A stretch of 64,000 nucleotides of DNA from the IMG/VR virus record IMGVR_UViG_3300037502_002993, positions 156,599 through 220,598 of that record; one strand, given 5' to 3'. The translations under genes and the position numbers were made by a program. Under the pieces are notes generated by a model, which saw nothing but the letters and a program-made list of their open reading frames with translations, did not search any database and had not been told where the DNA came from. This DNA comes from a virus. Shown here one piece after another: positions 53,415 through 61,223 of the stretch (positions within the stretch are counted from its first letter, which is position 1; every line of letters begins with the position of its first letter).

Positions 53415-54746
53415 TTAGCTCCGGGCGGTGGTTTTCAGGCGTTCGGCATGAGCGAAGAGATCACTTCTGAACAACCGCTCTAACAGTTGCTCGGCTTGAA
53501 CGCGATGGTAGGTACGGCGTACCAAGGGATTGGTGAGAATACCGATAGACTCGATCAGGGTCAGCTCATCGGTCATCTTATCAAGAATGGCTTTTACTTG
53601 GGCGATCTCAGCAAGGACCATTTCCTTGCCCACGTTATCGGTTGCGCGAAGAACTGAGATCAACTCGCGGTGGATCTTTTCAAACCGCTCTTTCGGGTTA
53701 TCGTAGGGACTGTGTTCAGTATTAACTCCCCACATATTGGTAAGGAGAACAGCAGATACCACGATTCCGAGTACGGGGGCAGTAACCAGAAGACCAACGG
53801 TGGCGGGGAGTGCCAGCAGAGAGAGGAGGTTATGGAACGCTCTCGCTGACCGGGTGTGGTAGAAGCGACCCCCGCCAAAGAGAGCACTCATCTTGTTAAG
53901 GCTTGTGGTGACGTGAACTCCATAGCCCATACGGGTGGCGAACATATCAGCGAGCTGCTCTGAGCGCAACTCCCCCGTCATGGTACCCTTACTCCACAAG
54001 TGGTTTCGGTTACTCGTTGCTGCAGTTAACAGCACGGCTTTACGAACGTTCGCCTCGTTATCAGGGGACTGGATCAGTTCCTCCCGAACGGTCTTATTCG
54101 GTACGTTCTTCTCAAGCCAGGTACGGGAGAGCAGTTCGATCCGGTATGTATTGGGTTTCTTCCCCAGAACCACATCGATTCCATCGGTCAGGAAGTAGTT
54201 CATCCACACCATCTCACCGATGGTAGCGAGGTTGAAGAACGCGTGGCCGATTTCATGAAGGATGATGGCAGTGAGTTCTTCATCAGTGAAGAAATCCTGC
54301 TGTCCTTTAAGAAAATGTGCTGGGGGGAGCATCAAGTCGAAGGGGATCTCTTGGAAACTTCCTGTTACCGTTACTTTCTTAAGATCAATGGTGGATTTCA
54401 TGTGGTGTTTGGTGTACTCCTTGTGGAGTACCTCCTCCATCCACTTAGAAAACGCACCTAGCTTTCCAGCATCCCCCTGATACCCAATAACGGGGGCGGT
54501 CATGATGGCAAAGTCAAAAGGGTTGTCCATTAACGTTACGGTGAGTTTAAGCCCAGTCAGCTTGGTGATACCTCCGATAAGTGTGGAGAAATCTGCCTTT
54601 TTGAGCTTTTTGGCGTTCAGTGCTCGAATGCGTTTGACCTCGCCAAGGACCAACTCCGCCAGGTTAGACGTGTGATTCAGGTTAATAAACTCTTGAGAGA
54701 CGTTGTGCTGAAACGCCTTATCGGTGTACTTAGCAATACGTGACAT
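53415..54746 (-). CDS. Membrane-associated zinc metallopeptidase
   Basis: 443 aa. HEIGH at residues 164-168 is the HExxH zinc site, and ELRSEQLADMFATRMGYG (E263) supplies the third ligand region as in M48-type peptidases. One or two hydrophobic spans lie at about 300-335 (LLALPATVGLLVTAPVLGIV), after the catalytic domain. The rest is helical and partly basic. The protein could process phage or host membrane proteins, or act during assembly or entry. It opens the leftward operon with an internal head protein, suggesting a virion-linked role. ATG at 54746 after GAGGAAA. Confidence 0.8.
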   Translation of the reverse strand: MSRIAKYTDKAFQHNVSQEFINLNHTSNLAELVLGEVKRIRALNAKKLKKADFSTLIGGITKLTGLKLTVTLMDNPFDFAIMTAPVIGYQGDAGKLGAFSKWMEEVLHKEYTKHHMKSTIDLKKVTVTGSFQEIPFDLMLPPAHFLKGQQDFFTDEELTAIILHEIGHAFFNLATIGEMVWMNYFLTDGIDVVLGKKPNTYRIELLSRTWLEKNVPNKTVREELIQSPDNEANVRKAVLLTAATSNRNHLWSKGTMTGELRSEQLADMFATRMGYGVHVTTSLNKMSALFGGGRFYHTRSARAFHNLLSLLALPATVGLLVTAPVLGIVVSAVLLTNMWGVNTEHSPYDNPKERFEKIHRELISVLRATDNVGKEMVLAEIAQVKAILDKMTDELTLIESIGILTNPLVRRTYHRVQAEQLLERLFRSDLFAHAERLKTTARS

Positions 54747-54848
54747 GTGGTTTCCTCAGCGGGTGGGTGAAAGCTCATACCTTTTCCAATTCAAGAAATG
54801 GTCCAATACTCACTGCAAGCATCCTGTAGGCAAACAGGAGAGGTTGTC

Positions 54849-56306
54849 ATGCAAAAAATCGATCCCGAGCAGGTGTTGGGTCGCGAAGCCAAACACATCA
54901 CGTATGTCCGTGATCAATTCGGTAAGTCCCATGATGCGCTCTTCGTCAAGGAGTGGATTCACCTAAAGGATGGCACCCGCATACCGAGACTCCATTGTGT
55001 CGAAGACTACCGCCGGCCGTTTTGGCTAGTGCACGAAGGACAGCGGACCTATAAGGACCGCAAAGATTTCATGCCGCTCAACAAGCTCCAGAAATACCAT
55101 TCTACCCAGATTGATCTATCCCGTAACATCGCTACCCTCTTACGGGACTTTAGTTTTGGTCCTAACCCACCCCTGAAAAAACTTGCCCGTAATCCTTACC
55201 TCTTTGGGACTGACGTCACCACCCCTTGCCTACTTAAGGCACAGTACCGCAAACGTTATCCTGACTTATCGTCACCGAACCTGGTTGCAGGGGGTGACGT
55301 TGAGACTGATGTGGTCCATCACACCAATGACATTATCTGCATGTCAGTGACCTGTAAGCAAAACGCCATCTTGGTCTACTTAAAGCGTTGGATCGAGGAC
55401 ATTCCCAACATCATCGAAGAAACCAAAGAGGCTGCCGATAAGTACATTGGAGAGGACCTTAAGAAGCGTGGCATCACGCTTGAGGTGGTCGTATGCGATA
55501 CCCCAGGTCAAATCGTCATGACGTGTCTCAATAAGCTCCATGAGTGGAAACCGGACTTCTTCTCGTTCTGGAACATGGACTTCGATATGGGGCGGATGCT
55601 AAAAGCCCTAGAGGATGATGGTATCGACCCTAAGGATATCTTCTCTGATCCCTCCGTCCCACCGAACTATCGCTACTTTGACTGGCGTGAAGGACAAGCG
55701 CAAAAAGTCACCGCCTCAGGAAAGGTCATCTCTATCAACATCGAAGACCGCTGGCCTTGGGTTACCCACCCCGCCACCTGGCAGGTGATCGATGCCATGC
55801 CTGTGTATCGAGGACTAAGACGGGTAGATGGAAAAGACCCTTCTTACAAGCTGGGATATATCCTAGAGAAGGAGAAGGCAGGGAACAAGCTCCAGTTTGA
55901 TGACATGCGACACTTAACCGGACTGCGCTGGCACCAAGAGATGCAAAAGCATCACAAGGTAAAGTATGGGGTGTACAACCTATACGACTCCCTTGATCTG
56001 GAAATCCTTGATGAGAAGACGGAAGATCTATCACGTAAGATCACCATGTTCTCCGTCAACTCCGATTACAAGAACTTCAACTCCAACCCAAAACGACTGT
56101 GTGATGCCTTGCACTTCTGGCACTTGGAAAAAGGGGAGGTCATTGGGGCGTCTTCTGATGAGGCGGATCATGAGTTAGATGTTCACGTCATTGGGGCGGA
56201 TTCCTGGATCGTTACCCTACCTACGTACATGGCCGGGCCGGAGGGGGCTAAGGTCATGGAGGAGCTGCCTGACTACAAAACCCTTTACTTTAACCATGTT
56301 GCGGAT
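54849..56306 (+). CDS. B-family DNA polymerase, exon 1 (3'-5' exonuclease part)
   Basis: 486 codons; the full gene joins 54849-56306 and 56811-57146 (597 aa). The proofreading exonuclease is complete: Exo I AGGDVETD (D150, E152), Exo II WNMDFD (D246) and Exo III YNLYDSLD (Y376, D380). The frame runs seven more residues past GAT at 56306 into a stop, but the exon sequence GCGGAT pairs with the intron guide sequence, so splicing takes place after Asp486. ATG at 54849 follows GAGAGGTT. The gene is divergent from the metallopeptidase. Confidence 0.88.
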
Positions 56307-56810
56307 CAACACTAAATCAAGGTCCCCTCGGGGCGAAATCCCCGTGTGAAACCTCTCTAATTGCTGGAATGCCCTGAAGAGCTGACCTACCACAATGCTG
56401 CCCGAAAGGGCCGGTTAAAAAGCATGACCCCGAAGGGGCTTCGTCTACGGATGAAGGGTTTGACAACAGGTCGGATGTGAATGCGCTATCACAAGGGGTA
56501 ACCGTGGGACCTAAGGTCCCCTTTAGCAGCCAAGGGCCTACCGGTCCCTCCTTGGAGGGACCCATGGTCAAGGTTCATCGACTATCCAAAGGCGCCCATC
56601 AGGGCGAACCGAGTAGAGTAGGGCCAGTGGTCTGGTGGGTTGTCAGTGTGGAATGGCACTGGCGGTAAGTCCCTTAAACCGAAACGGGAGGCACCTTACC
56701 AGGTAAGGCTGGAGGTGAAGATATAGTCAGTCCAGTAAAGAAATTTACTGCAAGTACCTAATCCTAATAACATGTAGTGGTTAATAAACCAGACTACATG
56801 AGGTACCGAG
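56307..56810 (+). ncRNA. Group I intron 3 in the DNA polymerase gene
   Basis: 504 nt, no endonuclease gene. P1: exon GGAT pairs with GTCC at 56323-56326, with U-G at the splice site. P10: the next intron bases TCAAG (56318-56322) pair with the 3' exon start CTTGA, so both junctions are fixed. Core elements are AATTGCTGGAA (P), AGCAGCCAAGG (Q-like), GTTCATCGACTATC (R) and AAGATATAGTCAGTCC (S). P9-type hairpins (AGTAAA/TTTACT and CATGTAGT/ACTACATG) precede the final G at 56810. Long blocks are nearly identical to intron 2, for example around the R element and GGCGCCCATNAGGGCGAAC. Confidence 0.93.
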
Positions 56811-57146
56811 CTTGACCTAGTTAGCGCTTATCCCAGTGCCAGTATGATGCTCAACATTGGGCGTGATACGTGCATTATGGAGTTTTCTCAAATACAGGGA
56901 CTCTCCGAGCACCGTCGTAGAGAGTTGGGAGTGAACTTGACAGGGGGGAGCACAAATGCCCTTGAGATCACTGAAAAGATCTTTGGCATGCCGCCTGTGG
57001 ATCAGGTGTTAAAGGACTTCTGTGAGAAGCACGGCTATCCCCTTCCTGAAGAACTGATAGGGGACGATACCGTGTACGTAGAAACCGATGGGACTTATGT
57101 ACCCCTAGATGAGGAAGCCGTCGATAATGCCATCCCTGATTGGTAA
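56811..57146 (+). CDS. B-family DNA polymerase, exon 2 (motif A, then early end)
   Basis: After splicing the sequence reads VAD-LDLVSAYPSASMMLNIGR, the motif A of B-family polymerases (DxxSLYPS, catalytic Asp488), aligned with T4 gp43 DLTSLYPSIIRQVNI. The protein then stops after about 110 residues, before the fingers, so motif B (KxxxNSxYG) and motif C (DTD) are absent. Either the polymerase is split between two genes, with the palm and fingers encoded elsewhere, or it is truncated. The exon has no own start. Confidence 0.85.
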   Translation, partial: LDLVSAYPSASMMLNIGRDTCIMEFSQIQGLSEHRRRELGVNLTGGSTNALEITEKIFGMPPVDQVLKDFCEKHGYPLPEELIGDDTVYVETDGTYVPLDEEAVDNAIPDW

Positions 57147-57636
57147 GTACAAGAATCTGAAACTCCCTTTGGACACTCATCAACGTGTGATTAGCGGCTT
57201 CCCCGGTGTGGGGAAGTCAACCGCATTTAAATCCCTCAAGGAGCACGGGATTAAAGTGTTGGATTCCGATAGCTCAACTTTTGACAAAGCGCACTTTCCT
57301 GATAACTACCTAAAGCACATCGAAGACCGACTGAATGAAGGATATGTACTGTTGATATCCAGTCACGAGGAGGTGCGCAAAGGGCTGGAAAAACGTGGTA
57401 TTGATTACACGTTGGTCTATCCAGAGGCCGAGGCGAAGGAGGAGTATCTCCAGAGATATCGTGAACGCGGTAGTCCTGACGCCTTTGTAGAGATGATGGA
57501 CAAAAAATGGGAGGAGTTCATCATGTCCTGTGAGGAAAGTGGCGCTAAGACCCATGTACGGCTTTATGAGGGGGTATATCTCGATACCGCACTAGGGTCA
57601 ATGAACTGGTATCCGAAAACAATAAATCAGGATTGA
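57127..57636 (+). CDS. P-loop kinase-like protein
   Basis: 169 aa from ATG at 57127 (MPSLIGKYKNLKLPLDTHQR), overlapping the polymerase end by 20 nt, with GAGGAAG upstream; an in-frame ATG at 57109 is possible. The Walker A motif is clear: SGFPGVGKST (K30). VLDSDSSTF follows, as in small nucleotide/polynucleotide kinases, and a basic alpha-helical region (YLQRYRERGSPDAFVEMM) resembles the lid of phage deoxynucleotide or polynucleotide kinases. Substrate is unknown. Overlap with the polymerase suggests a nucleotide or DNA metabolism role. Confidence 0.78.
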   Translation: MPSLIGKYKNLKLPLDTHQRVISGFPGVGKSTAFKSLKEHGIKVLDSDSSTFDKAHFPDNYLKHIEDRLNEGYVLLISSHEEVRKGLEKRGIDYTLVYPEAEAKEEYLQRYRERGSPDAFVEMMDKKWEEFIMSCEESGAKTHVRLYEGVYLDTALGSMNWYPKTINQD

Positions 57637-57645
57637 TGGCATAAG

Positions 57646-57667
57646 CCCCTCCCGTAATTGGGAGGGG
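57646..57667. terminator. Bidirectional terminator
   Basis: CCCCTCCC and GGGAGGGG pair around GTAATT, with GGCATAAG on the left and GTATGTCG on the right. It ends the polymerase-kinase transcript and the leftward 57.7-60.2 kb transcript. Confidence 0.8.
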
Positions 57668-57682
57668 GGTATGTCGTTGGTC

Positions 57683-58099
57683 TCACTGATCCTCTAAGTC
57701 TAGCTGAAGTTGGCGCTCTAAATTGCGGTGTTCTTTTTCTCCACCAATGGTGTCATACTGGACGATGTCGTACAGCAGATCGCACACGTGGGGTGGTAGG
57801 TCTAAGAACTCGGGAAGACTGACTCCAAAGTGCTTGTGCATTCGATAATGGAAGAACTTTCGAATGTGGGCATAGAGAGCGCTTCCTTCAACGACGTCCT
57901 CCTTATCGTGCTGCTTGACCAGTGCCAGTGGTTGGTCAGGAAACGATTCATGGTCGAAGATACCATATTCCGTCTCATACGCCATCTGTAGGACTTGATC
58001 GGCCACCGTTGATCGCATTGCGGGAAACTCATCCAAGAGCTCATCAATACGCGTTCGGTGGGTCGCATCCACCGTCGACCCAAAACTGGCAAAGCCCAC
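57683..58099 (-). CDS. Protein of unknown function
   Basis: 138 aa if started at GTG 58099 (MGFASFGSTVDATHRTRIDE). The frame is open for about 25 further codons upstream without a good start or ribosome site, so the true N-terminus is uncertain. Helical, acidic, with a repeated pattern of Phe, His and Tyr (IRKFFHYRMHKHFGVSLPEF). No motif is recognised. It is the last gene of the leftward run. Confidence 0.55.
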   Translation of the reverse strand: MGFASFGSTVDATHRTRIDELLDEFPAMRSTVADQVLQMAYETEYGIFDHESFPDQPLALVKQHDKEDVVEGSALYAHIRKFFHYRMHKHFGVSLPEFLDLPPHVCDLLYDIVQYDTIGGEKEHRNLERQLQLDLEDQ

Positions 58100-58167
58100 G
58101 TGCCCGTTAGAAGAGTTCAGATCTAGACTGAGTCTCGAATAACGGGCATCCTCGTTCTTCTGTGGAC

Positions 58168-59706
58168 TTAGCTGAGCTTCCGGTCGACTAGGATAAAAAA
58201 AGTCGACAGGACATCAATGGGTACCAGGTGGTCAAAGCGTTCCTTGAACTTCTTAGCGATAGGGGTATGGCATTTCTCACAGTTGAAGGACGGAATCGCA
58301 ATCATGGCAATCAGCGAGTCGTCCATGAAGGTGTGGACGGCTTTCAGGAAGCGTTCAATAAACTCATTACTTGAGAAGACGTTCTCAAGCAGCGCATCGA
58401 TAACCTCCTGGTCCTCTGACAGCAGTTGCTCTCCCCCCTCCTCATCGTGCTCATAGACACCCGTTACCCAATGAGAGTATTGCCGAGCTGAGGTACTGTA
58501 AGCCAGTGAGGTGATAAAGTCCCGACGATTGGCCCCGTTAGGGGGTTCGTTAAAGGCCCCTTGGGTAAGGGAGATGATGTTATCGATCCAGGCCTTACCC
58601 GCTTCCTCATACTGCTGCATATTAGGGAGACGGAGCTCAAGACCGATGTCATCAAACCACACCTTGCGGTTGGCACCATAGACATGCTCCTCACGGTACG
58701 TCTTAAAGGCCTCAGGGCCCTGTTTGACAAACCCAGTGGCCAGGTGCTTCTTCTGGACCTTAGTGAGGGCATTGTGATCCACCCGGTAAAGCCGGTTGAC
58801 GTTAATGGTCTCACGGGTAATGTGTTGACACGTTTCGATATCAGCCACACAGGGGTGAGCGTAGGGGAACCCTTGAGGGTAGATCGTGTAGGCAAGGCCC
58901 CATAGCAGGATCGGAAAATCAAGGACGTTGAGGTGCTCCTTAAGATCCGAAGGGGACTGGAAGTGTACGTTGGCGTCGATTACAAACCGCAGGGCGAAGT
59001 CTACCGCAAGTGAGGTAGCTGTCTGTGACAGATTGGAGTAGGCCTGTCCCTTGGTTGCACTGCCAATACTCACCTTCATCTGCAGGATCTGAAACTGCAA
59101 GGACGTCAGATCCGCAAGAGACGGACTCTTCAGGCGTACCCAAAGACCGGAATGGGGAAGGGGAACGTCATTGGTGGTTCCCACACCGGACTTCTTGGAG
59201 AGATAAGCAAGTACGTCATCGGCTGACCCACCTGGTGTCATGCGCTGCTTACGTGACCCAGGACGGATCTTACTGCCCTCATGATCGATAACCTGCACCC
59301 ACTCAGATCCGTCACGGGAGAGAGTGGCCTCTCCGTGCCCATTGACCTGAGCGGTTTCACTGGCCTCTCCCAGTGTTCTGACCCAGGGGTTTCCCTCTTC
59401 CGCCGTAGGGCGCGCGCGTCCTTTCTCTCTGAGTTCGCGAAGGAGCTTATCCTCACGTGCCGTCAGGGCTTTCATCAACGTCTCTTGACGCGTCATGATC
59501 TCAGTGACGGTGGAGTAGGACTCACGCAGGATGGCCACTACGTCATCGATTGAGGCTCCCTCAGCCAGCGGGGTGGTAGAAGGGAACTCTTCTGTGAAGT
59601 GATGTTTGGCTTGATTCGGGGTATACCCAACATCCTCATGTTCTTCCCACTCATCCTCTACCGGTGGGAGGGGCTTCTTGTCGTCCGGCTGGTTGGGTTC
59701 ACTCAC
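58168..59706 (-). CDS. Virion-region protein with C-terminal CxxC, unknown function
   Basis: 512 aa from GTG at 59706, overlapping the upstream stop by 4 nt (GTGA). Disordered, acidic first 60 residues (MSEPNQPDDKKPLPPVEDEW); a helical region; then a mixed alpha/beta core with a conserved-looking Trp/Phe/Tyr pattern; and a single C-terminal CEKCHTPIAKKF knuckle (about 485). The tight coupling to the next gene upstream implies a shared complex. Located near the beta' C-half, in the region corresponding to phiKZ gp81-83. Confidence 0.65.
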   Translation of the reverse strand: MSEPNQPDDKKPLPPVEDEWEEHEDVGYTPNQAKHHFTEEFPSTTPLAEGASIDDVVAILRESYSTVTEIMTRQETLMKALTAREDKLLRELREKGRARPTAEEGNPWVRTLGEASETAQVNGHGEATLSRDGSEWVQVIDHEGSKIRPGSRKQRMTPGGSADDVLAYLSKKSGVGTTNDVPLPHSGLWVRLKSPSLADLTSLQFQILQMKVSIGSATKGQAYSNLSQTATSLAVDFALRFVIDANVHFQSPSDLKEHLNVLDFPILLWGLAYTIYPQGFPYAHPCVADIETCQHITRETINVNRLYRVDHNALTKVQKKHLATGFVKQGPEAFKTYREEHVYGANRKVWFDDIGLELRLPNMQQYEEAGKAWIDNIISLTQGAFNEPPNGANRRDFITSLAYSTSARQYSHWVTGVYEHDEEGGEQLLSEDQEVIDALLENVFSSNEFIERFLKAVHTFMDDSLIAMIAIPSFNCEKCHTPIAKKFKERFDHLVPIDVLSTFFILVDRKLS

Positions 59707-60224
59707 GAGTCGCTCTCCTGCATCGGTTGGGTAAAAAGCACGCCGTCGGTTTCCTGCTCAATCGTAGTGAGCATCTGCACCCAGAGGGGGCGTACAGCCA
59801 TTTCAAAATAATCCATAATCTTGGAGTAACTCAAGGACAACTCCATCACCAATGGCAGTTCGTCTTGAGTGGGCTGGCCGGTCTTTCCAGCGTGCTGCTT
59901 GTGGGTGTCCATGATGATGGCATGAAACTCCCCCAGGTCTTTGAGAAAGGTGTGGAAGGTCTTTCTAAAGGCCTTGGGGTCTGTGAGTTCTGCATCGAGT
60001 TTTGGCAGGGAGTTCAACACACTGGTCGTAAAGCCTCGAGTTGAGAGGTGTAGGTCCACACACTGCTTGGCGAGGTCATTGATTACCTCCCATCCAAGTT
60101 CTGATTTCAGAACCGCCTCAGAAACCTGCTCCTGGGCATGGAGGACCTCTTCACGGAGTTTCTCTTCCTGCTCCGGAGTGGCTTCTCCATCGTGTTGCTC
60201 TGCTTGCTTCTCATCTGCCGACAT
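59703..60224 (-). CDS. Helical protein of unknown function
   Basis: 173 aa from ATG at 60224 (MSADEKQAEQHDGEATPEQE) after AAAGGA. Acidic disordered start, then an almost entirely helical protein with a hydrophobic heptad pattern (LPKLDAELTDPKAFRKTFHT). Overlaps the next gene by 4 nt. No motif is recognised. Its divergent neighbour begins 139 nt away. Confidence 0.65.
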   Translation of the reverse strand: MSADEKQAEQHDGEATPEQEEKLREEVLHAQEQVSEAVLKSELGWEVINDLAKQCVDLHLSTRGFTTSVLNSLPKLDAELTDPKAFRKTFHTFLKDLGEFHAIIMDTHKQHAGKTGQPTQDELPLVMELSLSYSKIMDYFEMAVRPLWVQMLTTIEQETDGVLFTQPMQESDS

Positions 60225-60362
60225 CGTCAATATCCTTTACACAACAATAGTGGGTACGTTACACCTTTCCATAGTTTTACACGTATGAGTGTTTTGCCAA
60301 CCGCCGAGAAAACACCCAGACGTCAAATCCTGTGTTACTTACTGTCCTTCAAGGGGTTGGTT

Positions 60363-61223
60363 ATGCGACATGAACTTGAAATCACACTGCGTGATGTAGT
60401 GAACGAACTGCGACTGCGTCACCTCTTGGAGGCGTATGACCTACTGAATGAGATCGGACTTTCCAGTCATGATAGTGAACTGCAGAACATCTTTGGTCTC
60501 CAGGATGGGGTTTCTGATAACGCGCTCTATGTGGACCGCGTGGAGACGGTTCTTATCCTAGCACTCGGGATGGTGGCTCAGCAGTACAGCGTGACCTTGA
60601 GAGAAGATACCCCACTCGACCTAATGACCAAGCTCATCAAAGCCCTGGCCCTGTTTGAGCGTTATATCCAAACTGAGTTCTTTGAGGGTATCCTTACGTC
60701 TGATGAACTTGACGATATCGAGAAGGTCGCAGAGCTCATCCCCCTTGTTGCTGTTGAAATCGACTATCAAGATATCCTCGATTATGTCACTGAGGTAAAG
60801 CCTACAGTGATTGCGCGCATGCTTGAGATCACCCGAGAGAACGCCCTCATGGTCGAGGAGGAAGAAGTTGAGGTGCAGTCCAAGCGTTACCGTACCCAGT
60901 TGATCAACCGCCTCCAGGGGCTGTTTGAGGCCCCCCTATTGATCTACCGCCTGGCCAAGAGCGGGTATCAGCTCGGCACTCCCCTGCACCAGCTGGTGGA
61001 GCCGGTACTGGATGAGCTCGGTGACATCAGTCAAGAAGGACCGGACCGCTATGTGGGAGAGCTGCTAGGCCTTTATCTCTACAGCAACACGCCGGTGGAT
61101 GGGTTGGAGCTCACCCGTAAGCTTTATGAAGACCTGAACGAATTCGATGCCCTCTTCTCCCGTAAGGGGAAAGAAGAGGTAGACACCTTGATGGATGCCT
61201 TAGGGATTACCGTCGATGAATAA
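60363..61223 (+). CDS. Helical protein in the RNA polymerase operon, unknown function
   Basis: 286 aa from ATG at 60363 (MRHELEITLRDVVNELRLRH), chosen for AAGGGG 7 nt upstream; an in-frame ATG at 60285 has no ribosome site. Highly helical and acidic, with repeated Leu/Glu heptads. No known motif. Its end overlaps the beta' C-half start by 8 nt, so the two are made together. It may be a polymerase-associated factor or a virion component. Confidence 0.68.
   Translation: MRHELEITLRDVVNELRLRHLLEAYDLLNEIGLSSHDSELQNIFGLQDGVSDNALYVDRVETVLILALGMVAQQYSVTLREDTPLDLMTKLIKALALFERYIQTEFFEGILTSDELDDIEKVAELIPLVAVEIDYQDILDYVTEVKPTVIARMLEITRENALMVEEEEVEVQSKRYRTQLINRLQGLFEAPLLIYRLAKSGYQLGTPLHQLVEPVLDELGDISQEGPDRYVGELLGLYLYSNTPVDGLELTRKLYEDLNEFDALFSRKGKEEVDTLMDALGITVDE

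Noticed and set aside
56313-56315. The stop right after exon 1 of the DNA polymerase as the true end of the protein
   Set aside because: The following 500 nt are a group I intron and the next exon supplies polymerase motif A in frame.
59025-59291. Plus-strand frames across 59025-59553
   Set aside because: Shadow frames opposite the well-supported 58168-59706 gene, without ribosome sites.
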